From: Phalacrocorax aristotelis
Taxonomy: Eukaryota; Chordata; Aves; Suliformes; Phalacrocoracidae
Direction: 5' to 3'
Assembly (NCBI RefSeq): GCF_949628215.1
Contig: NC_134283.1
Span: 8,059,638-8,123,637, forward strand
DNA: 64,000 nt
Below, in pieces: positions 38,209-46,800 of the stretch (positions are counted from its first letter, which is position 1; the number at the start of each line of letters is the position of its first letter). The translations under genes were made by a program, and so were the position numbers. Under the pieces are notes generated by a model, which saw only the letters and a program-made list of their open reading frames with translations, was not told the DNA's origin and searched no databases.

Positions 38209-39767
38209 TTTTTGGGTATGTTGTTTTGGTTTTGACTAAGCAATTTAAGAATATCACCCAGAAATCTGCCCCGAGGCTTGATAGTTGCGAGTGGCAGGGC
38301 ATGTGGGATAGCATGGGCAAATACCTAGGGCAGTGGGCACCCCCCGTGTTTTGGAGTTTCACCCCCGAACAAGTGCAGATTCCTAAAAAACTAGTAGAAT
38401 ATTTGGAGAAAGTATGTTGTTACGCTGGGAACTCCAGAGAGACACAGATAACTGCAACATGCTGGGGTCTGGCCCATGCATACCGAGCCCTGCTCAACAG
38501 TATTCAGTGCTCCCAAGGGGAAGAGAATGTCTCTGGATTGAAATGCAGAGTGACTGGCACTGTAGTCACTCCAGCCCTGATGACAGTCACTGCAGCCACT
38601 CAAACCCCCAGGACAAGCACTGCAGCCACTCAAACCCCTATGATAAGTACTGGAGCTGGCTCGAGAATCAACCTGTACCAGTATCAGTTGCCCCCATACA
38701 CAAGACGAAATACTGGAAGCGGATGTCAACTTGTTTAGAACGGGATGATGAAGAACCAGGGCCATCACGGGGAGAGGAGGAAGAAGTCATAAATGAAATA
38801 GAGACCACCCGATCCCTGTCCTTGAGTGAGTTGCGAGATATGCGAAAAGATTTCAGCCGTCGTTCAGGTGAGCACATTGTCACCTGGCTGCTCCGATGCT
38901 GGGATAATGGGGCCAGTAGCCTGGAACTAGAGGGAAAAGAAGCCAAACAACTGGGATCCCTTTCTGGGGAAGGGGGCGTTGACAAAGCAATTGGGAAAAA
39001 AACCACAAGCCCTCAGCCTCTGGAGGCGACTCCTGTCTGGAGTGAAGGAAAGGTATCCCTTTAAAGAAGATGTTACATATCGCCCAGGAAAATGGACAAC
39101 TATGGAGAAAGGCATCCAGTATCTAAGGGAATTAGCTGTGTTTGAGGTGATTTATGGTGACCTGGACGATCAACGGTCATCCAAAGATCCAGATGAAGCC
39201 TAGTGCACACGACCCATGTGGCGGAAGTTTGTACGGAGCGCACCATCTTCGCATGCAAACTCATTGGCAGTGATGTCCTGGAAAGATGACGAGACACCAA
39301 CGGTGGCAGAGGTGATAGATAGACTCCGGGATTACGACACAAATCTCTCTTCCTCGCTCGTCTCTGCTGTGGAGAAGCTATCCCAAGAGGTCCAGCAACT
39401 CAAAGAAGCTATGTCCTGCTCCCCACCTCGACAGAGTAGTGTCTCAGCTGTTAGGAATAAGTGTCCTCTGGCTCAAAGGAAGGGATACACACCACGGGCC
39501 ACCCTATGGTTCTACCTCTTTAACCACGGAGAGGACATGAGGAGGTGGGATGGCAAGCCTACTTTGACCCTACAGGCACGAGTGCGTGAACTGCAAAGAA
39601 GAACAGTCACTCAGGGAGGCTCTTCCAGGAAAGCTGCTGTTCCAGTTTCCAGTGAGCAAGTTCCCAGACAACGGAGTAAGAGCGCTGATTTTATTTCTAA
39701 GCATAATAGAGGGACTTCTGATTCACATTTACAGGAAGTGAGTTGTGACTGCCATGATCAGGACTAG
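38175..39767 (+). pseudogene. gag: gag of the ERV-L-like provirus, broken
   Basis: Gag would form the internal capsid. Sequence continuity across three phases identifies it. Frame A (38175 to about 38500-38690) holds a hydrophobic start and a soluble region with WQGMWDSMGKYLGQW. Frame B (to about 39000) holds an acidic segment followed by the capsid-like SELRDMRKDF and VTWLLRCWDNGA motifs. Frame A then resumes with the WRRLLSGVKERYPF motif, a TAG at 39201-39203, a probable coiled coil (about 39300-39410), and a C-terminal region with FNHGEDMRRWDGKP. Breaks: a phase change in or before the 30-bp tandem repeat (38551-38653), another at the A7 run at 38996-39002, and the internal TAG. The final TAG (39765-39767) may be the normal end. 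I see no CCHC zinc knuckle. The start is uncertain because of the overlapping upstream membrane frame. Confidence 0.8.
38551..38653 (+). repeat. 30-bp tandem repeat in gag (about 3.4 copies)
   Basis: Units begin at 38551, 38581, 38611 and 38641 (partial). The middle two are nearly identical around CACTGCAGCCACTCAAACCC. As the period is a multiple of three, it encodes a 10-residue repeat that is open in two phases. The gag phase change falls in or next to this array. Confidence 0.85.
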
Positions 39768-39795
39768 AGGGGCCCTGCCTCCAGCCGGGTGGAGG
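39765..39795 (+). promoter_or_regulatory. gag stop codon with downstream hairpin, candidate readthrough signal
   Basis: The gag TAG (39765-39767) is followed in the same phase by the protease coding region. Ten bases past the stop, CCTCCA (39778-39783) and TGGAGG (39790-39795) form a perfect 6-bp stem with loop GCCGGG. The loop could pair with CCTGGC at 39837-39842 to make an H-type pseudoknot, using one G-U pair. In murine leukaemia virus, readthrough of a gag UAG depends on a pseudoknot about 8 bases downstream. The arrangement here is similar; activity is inferred. Confidence 0.45.
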
Positions 39796-40202
39796 AAAGG
39801 GATAACTGGGCTTACTGGACTGTGTGGATCCCATGGCCTGGCATGTCTGACCCACAGGAGTATAAAGCTTTAGTGGACACCGGCGCACAGTGCACCTTAA
39901 TGCCATCAAACTATAAAGGGGCAGAACCCATCAGCATTGCTGGATTGACAGGGGGATCCCAAGAGCTAACTGTATTGGAGGCCAAAGTGAGCCTAACTGG
40001 GAATGAGTGGCAAAAGCACCCCATTGTGACTGGCCCAGAGGCTCCGTACATCCTTGGCATAGACTACCTCAGGAGAGGGTATTTCAAGGACCCAAAAGGG
40101 TACAGGTGGGCTTTTGGTGTAGCTGCCTTAGAGACAGAGGAAACTGAACAGCTGTCTACCTTGCCTGGCCTCTCCAAGCACCCTTCTGTTGTGGGTTGCT
40201 GA
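39768..40202 (+). CDS. pro: Retroviral aspartic protease (pro), in phase with the gag end
   Basis: The protease would cleave the Gag and Gag-Pol precursors. The active-site motif LVDTGAQ has its Asp codon at 39876. The C-terminal motif ILGIDYLRRGYF follows about 50 residues later, as in dimeric retropepsins. The region opens directly after the gag TAG in the same phase, so expression by stop readthrough is likely, and the first internal ATG may not be used. Its frame ends at 40202, while the RT frame is open from 40148 in the -1 phase. No stop or missing catalytic residue is seen within the protease itself. Its close similarity to ERV-L proteases supports the family call. Confidence 0.85.
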   Translation, partial: RGPASSRVEERDNWAYWTVWIPWPGMSDPQEYKALVDTGAQCTLMPSNYKGAEPISIAGLTGGSQELTVLEAKVSLTGNEWQKHPIVTGPEAPYILGIDYLRRGYFKDPKGYRWAFGVAALETEETEQLSTLPGLSKHPSVVGC

Positions 40203-42097
40203 AGGTCGAAGAACAACAGGTTCCAATCGCCACCACAACAGTGCACCGGCGGCAATATCGCACCAACAGAGACTCTCTGATCCCCATCCATAAACTCATT
40301 CACCAACTGAGGAGCCAAGGAGTCATCAGTAAGACCCACTCACCCTTTAACAGTCCCATATGGCCAGTGCGGAAGTCTAATGGAGAGTGGAGGCTAACAG
40401 TAGACTATCGTGGCCTGAATGAAGTCACTCCACCATTGAGTTGTGCTGTGCCAGACATGCTAGAACTTCAATACGAACTGGAGTCCAAGGCAGCCAAGTG
40501 GTATGCCACAATTGATATTGCTAATGCATTCTTCTCAATCCCTCTGGCAGCAGAGTGCAGGCCACAGTTTGCTTTCACATGGAGGGGCGTCCAGTACACC
40601 TGGAATCAACTGCCCCAGGGGTGGAAACACAGTCCTGCCATTTGCCATGGACTGATTCAGACTGTACTGGAACAGGGAGAAGCTCCTGAACACCTACAAT
40701 ACATTGATGACATCATTGTGTGGGGCAACACAGCAGAAGAAGTTTTTGAGAAAGGAGAGAAAATAGTCCAAATCCTTCTGAAAGCTGGTTTTGCCATAAA
40801 ACAAAGTAAGGTGAAGGGACCCGCACGAGAAATCCAGTTCTTAGGAATCAAATGGCAAGATGGACGTCGTCAGATTCCAATGGATGTGATCAACAAAATA
40901 GCAGCCATGTCTTCACCAACTAGCAAAAAGGAAACACAAGCTTTCTTGGGCGTTGTGGGTTTTTGGAGCATGCATATTCCACATTACAGTATGATTATAA
41001 GCCCTCTCTATCAAGTGACCCGGAAGAAGAATGATTTCAAATGGGGCCCTGAGCAACGACAAGCCTTTGAACAGATTAAACGAGAAATAGTTCATGCAGT
41101 AGCTTTCGGGCCAGTCCGGGCAGGACAAGATGTAAAAAATGTGCTCTACACTGCAGCCAGGGAGAATGGCCCTACCTGCAGCCTCTGGCAGAAAGCACAT
41201 GGGGAGACCCAGGGTCGACCCCTAGGGTTTTGGAGTCGGGGATACAGAGGGTCTGAAGCCCACTATACTCCAACTGAAAAAGAGATATTGGCAGCATATG
41301 AAGGGGTTCGAGCTGCTTCAGAAGTGGTTGGTACTGAAGCACAGTTGCTCCTGGCACCCCGACTGCCAGTGCTGGGCTGGATGTTCAAAGGAAACATCCC
41401 CTCTACACACCATGCAACTGATGCTACGTGGAGTAAATGGGTTGCACTGATCACCCAGCGGGCTCGAGTAGGAAACCCCAGTCACCCAGGAATCTTGGAA
41501 GTGATCATGGACTGGCCAGAAGGCAAAGATTTTGGATTATCACCAGAGGAGGAGGTGACATGTGCTGAAGAAGCCCCAATATATAACAAACTGCCAGAAG
41601 ATGAGAAGCAATATGCCCTGTTCACTGATGGGTCCTGTCGCCTTGTGGGAAAGCACCGGAGATGGAAGGCTGCTGTATGGAGTCCTACACGACAAGTAGC
41701 AGAAACTGCTGAAGGAGAAGGTGAATCGAGCCATTTTGCAGAGGTAAAGGCCATCCAGCTGGCCTTAGACATTGCTGAATGGGAAAAGTGGCCAGTGCTC
41801 TATCTCTATACTGACTCGTGCATGGTGGCAAATGCCCTGTGGGGCTGGCTGCAGCAGTGGAAGCAAAGCAGCTGGCAGCGTAGAGGCAAACCCATCTGGG
41901 CCGTCACATTGTGGCAAGATATTGCTGCCCGGGTAGAGAAACTGGTTGTAAAGGTACGGCATGTGGATGCTCACGTCCCCAAGAGTCGGGCCACTGAAGA
42001 ACATTGGAACAACCAGCAGGTAGATCAGGCTGCCAAGATTGAAGTGGCTGAGGTGGATCTGGACTGGCAGCATAAGGGTGAACTATTTCTAGCTTGA
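40148..42097 (+). CDS. pol: Reverse transcriptase and RNase H (pol, uninterrupted part)
   Basis: This region copies the RNA genome into DNA and degrades the RNA strand. It is open for about 650 codons without an ATG start, as expected for an internal part of Gag-Pol. Residues counted from 40196: the RT fingers carry SPFNSPIWPVRKSNGEWR, the catalytic site is YIDD at 169-172, and the thumb region includes QFLGIKW. RNase H has its acidic residues at D478 (TDGS), E516, D540 (TDS) and D610, so all four are kept. The family resemblance is to ERV-L and spumaviruses. The frame ends in TGA (42095-42097) at the RNase H-integrase boundary, where the phase also changes, so the frame is cut off rather than naturally terminated. 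It is strikingly intact compared with gag and integrase. Confidence 0.93.
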   Translation, partial: TAVYLAWPLQAPFCCGLLKVEEQQVPIATTTVHRRQYRTNRDSLIPIHKLIHQLRSQGVISKTHSPFNSPIWPVRKSNGEWRLTVDYRGLNEVTPPLSCAVPDMLELQYELESKAAKWYATIDIANAFFSIPLAAECRPQFAFTWRGVQYTWNQLPQGWKHSPAICHGLIQTVLEQGEAPEHLQYIDDIIVWGNTAEEVFEKGEKIVQILLKAGFAIKQSKVKGPAREIQFLGIKWQDGRRQIPMDVINKIAAMSSPTSKKETQAFLGVVGFWSMHIPHYSMIISPLYQVTRKKNDFKWGPEQRQAFEQIKREIVHAVAFGPVRAGQDVKNVLYTAARENGPTCSLWQKAHGETQGRPLGFWSRGYRGSEAHYTPTEKEILAAYEGVRAASEVVGTEAQLLLAPRLPVLGWMFKGNIPSTHHATDATWSKWVALITQRARVGNPSHPGILEVIMDWPEGKDFGLSPEEEVTCAEEAPIYNKLPEDEKQYALFTDGSCRLVGKHRRWKAAVWSPTRQVAETAEGEGESSHFAEVKAIQLALDIAEWEKWPVLYLYTDSCMVANALWGWLQQWKQSSWQRRGKPIWAVTLWQDIAARVEKLVVKVRHVDAHVPKSRATEEHWNNQQVDQAAKIEVAEVDLDWQHKGELFLA

Positions 42098-42099
42098 TG

Positions 42100-42950
42100 G
42101 CCCATGACACCTCAGGCCATCAAAGGAGAGATGCAACATAGAGGTGGGCTCGTGATCAAGGGGTGGTCTTGACCATGGATGGTATTGCACAGGCTATTCA
42201 TGAATGTGAAACGTGTGCTGCAATCAAGCAAGCGAAGTGGGTAAAGCCTCTGTGGTATGGGGGACGATGGCTGAAATATAAATATGGGGAGGCCTGGCAA
42301 ATTGACTATGTCACACTCCCACAAACTCGTCGAGGCAAGCGCCATGTGCTTACAATGGTAGAAACAACGACTGGCTGGCTGGAAACATATCCTGTCCCCC
42401 ATGCCACTGCCCGGAACACTATCCTGGGTCTTGAGAAACAAGTCCTGTGGCGACATGGCACCCCAGAGAGGATTGAGTCAGACAACGGGACTCATTTCCG
42501 AAATAGCTGCATAGACACCTGGGCCAAAGAGCACAGCATTGAGTGGGTGTATCGCATCCCCTATCACGCACCAGCCTCTGGGAAAATGGAACGGTACATG
42601 GACTGTTAAAAACTACACTGAGAGCAATGGGGGGTGGAACATTCAAGCACTGGGATACACATTTAGCAACAGCCACCTAGTTAGTCAACACAAGGGGATC
42701 TGCCAACCGAGCTGGCCCTGCCCAGTCAGAAATCCTACATAGTGTGGAAGGGGACAGAGTCCCTGTAGTGCAAGCAAAAAGTATGCTGGGCAAAACAGTC
42801 TGGGTTCTTCCTGCCTCCGGCAAAGGCAAACCCATTCGTGGGATTGCTTTTGCTCGAGGACCTGGGTGCACTTGGTGGGTGATGCGGGAGGATGGAGAAA
42901 TCTGATGTGTGCCTCAAGGGGATTTGATTTTGGGTGAAAACAGTCAATGA
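42100..42950 (+). pseudogene. pol: Integrase region of pol, broken
   Basis: Integrase joins viral DNA to host DNA. The N-terminal zinc-binding HHCC motif is visible (two His near 42103 and 42118, and CETC near 42208). The catalytic core keeps D (WQIDY), D (ESDNGTHF) and E (GKMER), with exactly 35 residues between the last two. Lesions: a TGA at 42095 plus a one-base phase change near 42098-42101 separate it from RNase H; a TAG lies at 42139-42141; the phase changes again near 42594-42600, right after the catalytic Glu; then come a TAG (42678-42680) and a TGA (42903-42905). The C-terminal domain is still recognisable up to a stop at 42948-42950. The longest open part is 42163-42609. The protein cannot be made whole from this copy. 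Confidence 0.88.
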
Positions 42951-43343
42951 ACTGAATGGCACACTGTGAACTGCTATATAATACTGTGTGTCACCTCTGT
43001 GTTGTATCAATGATATCAGAGTACGAGCCTCCCAACCCATGGAAGATCAACTGTGAAACAAGCTGTGCAGCAGTGATGGAATGATGACTGACTCGGTATG
43101 CAGCAATCCAACGCCACACACACCACCTCTCCCACCCTGAAAGCCTGATACGGCAGATGGAGCTCAGAGTCATGGACTGGGTGAACTCAATGGACATTTT
43201 AATGGACATTTTACAGAGAAGGTCCATGAACTAAGGGAATGATGTCTGTGTATTATGTTAAAGGATGGGAAGGGGAGGGGTGGTGGTTAGTACGGTTGTA
43301 TTGCATCATATGGGACCTGGGCATGGTGTAAACGGTATGGAAT
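42951..43343 (+). other. 3' noncoding region of the provirus, no env
   Basis: About 400 bases between the pol end and the polypurine tract, with no frame resembling an envelope protein and no dUTPase. It contains a perfect 12-bp tandem duplication, AATGGACATTTT, at 43189-43212, and a second purine-rich run at about 43262-43284 that could be an accessory polypurine tract. Confidence 0.75.
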
Positions 43344-43356
43344 AAGGGGTGGGGAA
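43344..43356 (+). other. Polypurine tract
   Basis: AAGGGGTGGGGAA directly abuts the TGTGCTGG start of the 3' LTR, the position of the plus-strand primer in retroviruses. One T interrupts the purine run. Confidence 0.8.
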
Positions 43357-43849
43357 TGTGCTGGTTTTGGCTGAGAAGGGGTTAATTCTCCTCACTGTGG
43401 GGGTCGGCTACCTTTCCAGCTTCCTGTGCCCTGCTGTGTGACTGGGGGCTGGGAGGGGCGGGGCCATGGTGGGGGCGGCTGACCCCGACTGGCCAATGGC
43501 AGGTTCATTCCATACCATGTGACACCATGACCAGTATATTAAGGGGGGGGCAGTTGCAGCTCGGGAGCGGCGTGGCGTCGGGTCGGTGGGCGGTGAGCGG
43601 CTGCGTCGCGTGGGGTTTGTTTCGGCGGTTCGTTCCCCTCCCCCCTCCCTTCCCCTCTTCCCTTCCCCCCTCCCCCGGGGTTTTGCGCCTCTTGTTGTTT
43701 TCCTTTCCATTGCATTTCTGTTGTTGTTTCTTTTAATTATTAAACTGTTCTTATCCCAACCCACGAGCGTTACCCTTCTGATGCCCATCTACCAGTGGGG
43801 GAGTGAGCAAGCGACTGTGTGGGGCTGAGCTGCCGGCTAAACCATCACA
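43357..43849 (+). repeat. 3' LTR of the provirus
   Basis: 493 bp. The CCAAT box is at 43493-43497, the TATA-like element at 43537-43543, the G-rich block at 43444-43463, the 44-base pyrimidine tract at 43633-43676, and ATTAAA at 43739-43744. It ends ACA just before AGATG. It is shorter than the 5' LTR by 13 bases because of three indels. Confidence 0.92.
43739..43744 (+). terminator. Polyadenylation signal ATTAAA in the 3' LTR
   Basis: This signal would direct 3' end formation of provirus transcripts. It is followed by a GT-rich stretch. Confidence 0.55.
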
Positions 43850-43854
43850 AGATG
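43850..43854. repeat. Target-site duplication, right copy (AGATG)
   Basis: Exact repeat of 37297-37301, marking the right edge of the insertion. Confidence 0.85.
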
Positions 43855-46800
43855 ACATACAAATATTTTAGGAGATGATTCATTACAATAGAAATTCTTT
43901 ATATCAACATTCCACTGTTGGGGGGGGAATGTTCTTTCCCCATAGGAATGACATAAAAATTAAAAGCATTTGCTAAATCATATTTTCATAAATGCCTAAG
44001 CTTAGTAGCACAGCTCATTAGTTTCGTGACTCACCTTTTATGATATTCTTGAAATCTGTTGACTCTTCAGTAGTATGTATTATCATGTTAAGAATGCTCC
44101 TTGCTACAAAACTACAATATGATTTGAAGTTCAGATGAGGGTTTCACAAATAAGACGCATCATACCTTATGTGGATCACCAGGGGATAAGACACTAGTTA
44201 CCAGTGAGTGACACATTTCTCACAAGTAGCTGACTCACCTCCTACTACAATTAAGAGCAAAATCCCAATGCTGATGACATCACTGATAGAGTCAGTTCCA
44301 TGACGTTTGTGTCGACAGAATCTGTGCTATGTACTTGAGCAGGTTTAGGGTTTTGTAGTCTTAATTAAAAGAATGGTAAAGGAGTATTCTACAGTGTAAG
44401 CAGCAAGAGCTAGCAAGTGAATTTTTTATTAATCTACAAATAAAATTCATATGAATCAGCATATAAAATATCTGATTAATGCCTGATATAGGGCTTTTTT
44501 TTTCTTCTACGACTAAATCTAAAGGTATATGAATTTAGCAACTACCTGCAGGTGAGGAGAACATAGTGCACTAGAATCGTAAGGGTTTTGGATACAAATA
44601 CCATTCACAAAACTTTTAAGAATGGAGAGGTATTTCTGATAAATTCCCCACAATAGAGTTTTTAAGTTAAAGAAAACATATTAATACCGTTATAATTGAT
44701 CTACTATAAGAAGGTATCTGAAAAAGGGCAATAATGTGAACCTACTGTCAGAAAATAAGCATGCATATTGCATCAATAAAGTTTCATAAAGCCCCGGGAT
44801 TCCATTAATCTTGTTTTATTGAAGACACCTGATTATTTCTATTGAATCAATAGGTTCATAAGCTGTAGTTCATGCTGAACAATAAATGAGGAATGCTGTA
44901 GTTTAAATATAACTGAAATTCATTATTGGACCCTTTTGGATACAACACATTGATTAGTATTATTTTTTTGTTAAAGTCTTATTGCTTGAGAAACTCTTCT
45001 TTTATGAAAACAATCATTCTTGTCTTTAGTATGTCTAAAAATTCCTTTGACCCTGTGCTTTAGTGACCTACTTTTTTTGATTTTATTGAAAGTTGAAATG
45101 CACCATGATCCATCAGTTACTCAGTCTTGATTCTGTATACATGGAGGTCAATTATAGGACCTTCATACAACATTAAGAATTGCATTCATAGTTTTCCACT
45201 CAAATAAGTATTTAAAAATTAAATAAACTTAACACTTTAAGCAGTATGGAAAAAGCAATTTTAGTTTGCTGGGAAGAAATGAGAGCTTCCTAGAATTGTT
45301 TATTATCACTAATATTTACCTTCTTGAACAAAGAATGACAGTTATTATTCCTTTTACTATGTTTTTCTGGATTCAGCCTCCATTATTATCTCTGGGTTTC
45401 ATTTTAAAATGGAGCACAATAGTTGCTCAAATCCAGGAACTCCTGAAATCAAAGAAGTGAATATTGCAGGTCAGACCTCTGCGTCGTGTAAACTAAAACC
45501 TAGCACAGAGCTGAGGGTCAGAGTGGGAGAGTTAATCTCTTTGGCTTCTTAATAAACAATAACAATTTTCCTTTACTAGCAAATTATTTTTGGTGATTTG
45601 TCTATAGTGAGAAGTATGTTATTGATATCTTTTATTATCAAGCTTCAGTTATTCATGTAAGCTTTCATTCCAGTCAGTTACAGTTCCACCACTTCCAATC
45701 CTATTCTCTTAACAAAACCAAGCAAGCAAGCAAACAGACAAAAAAAGTCCCAAACCATCCCACAGTTATAGTCTGTAAAATATATGTGAAAAAAATATTG
45801 AGCACATCATGTGTTCTTAAACTTTCTCTCTCAATATTAATTTGGGTTTTTTCCCTGCTTACAGTCCACCATTTTAATTTCTAGAGTCCTTGTTAAGAAT
45901 CTGAGTTAGCATCTTTGCAGGAAATGTTCTAAGGAGAGTTAAATTATTGATTCTAGTTGAAGCAAATTGAACGACTGCTAATTTCCATTTATGCATAGAT
46001 TCCACCTCTTCTTTACTCTGGCCTTTGAAGTCTTGCTTTTTCAGACTCGCTGTTAAACAGAATTTGAAGGAGGAGGAGGAAGGTCTAGTCCAGGTGAAGA
46101 ACAACAAGGAATGTGAGTTTCCCAGAGCTTTGAGGTAACTGTGTCAAGGCCGCCTTTTACAGTGAGTTCCCCAAAGAAAATCAGGGCAGGATAATCTGTA
46201 TTTTAAATAGCGAAAAGGTACTAAACAAGACAGATTGGAAATTAAAGGTGTTTTAAAAGGATCTTTTTCTTCCCTGCTCTTGCATGTAGTCCCCTACTTG
46301 GAGTTTCAAATTAAATTAACTCACTTTGTGTTCATCAAACGCTGATCCTCAACTATTTCCTTCAGCCTCAGGAGCCTGGCTGACTGCTTCCTGCTCCCTG
46401 CAACAGTCTCTCCCAGGCTAATCCCAAGAATACTGTAAGAAACAGAAGCTGAAACTGAATATTCTTCAAAATTCCTCAGTATAATGGCCACAGATTTAAA
46501 AAATATGCCATTCCATTTTACAGTTATGAAGGATAAATAATCCAATTATTTTTCAGAAGGGGGAGAAGGGAGCAAGCTGGTGTGTGTAGGTAGGAAAACT
46601 ACTTACTTCTGAGATCTTTGCACTGTGACTCCCACATTACTTTTACACAGTTTTATTGTTGCAAGGCTTTGAAATTTAGAGCTATTACTTTTATTATCTT
46701 AATGTACCACTCCTCTCTCCCTCCTCCCAAAGAAGGCTCTATTAACACTAGTGCAGGTTGATCTCTCTTTCTCCTTCCCACCCTTCCCACCGAATATGAT

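Larger units (their letters stand above)
37302..43849 (+). mobile_element. Endogenous retrovirus, ERV-L-like, env-less and defective
   Basis: A 6.5 kb provirus with two LTRs, a tRNA-Lys primer binding site, a membrane-protein frame, gag, protease, reverse transcriptase, RNase H, integrase and a polypurine tract, flanked by AGATG. Assignment to the ERV-L (class III, spumavirus-related) group rests on the pol proteins: the protease and RT carry phrases typical of that group (for example ILGIDYLRRGYF and the QVTRKK segment after RT). It also rests on the lack of env and the 5-bp target duplication. No envelope gene and no dUTPase domain (present in mammalian ERV-L) are visible. Gag and integrase contain stops and frame changes, so the copy is not autonomous. 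The LTRs differ at about 19 of 490 aligned sites plus three indels, so insertion is not recent. Confidence 0.93.

Noticed and set aside
38996..39003. A AAA AAC-type slippery heptamer in gag
   Set aside because: The heptamer is present, but its required phase does not match the gag phase in use, and the observed change is +1 or -2 rather than -1. It lies inside the capsid region, so a homopolymer indel is the simpler explanation.
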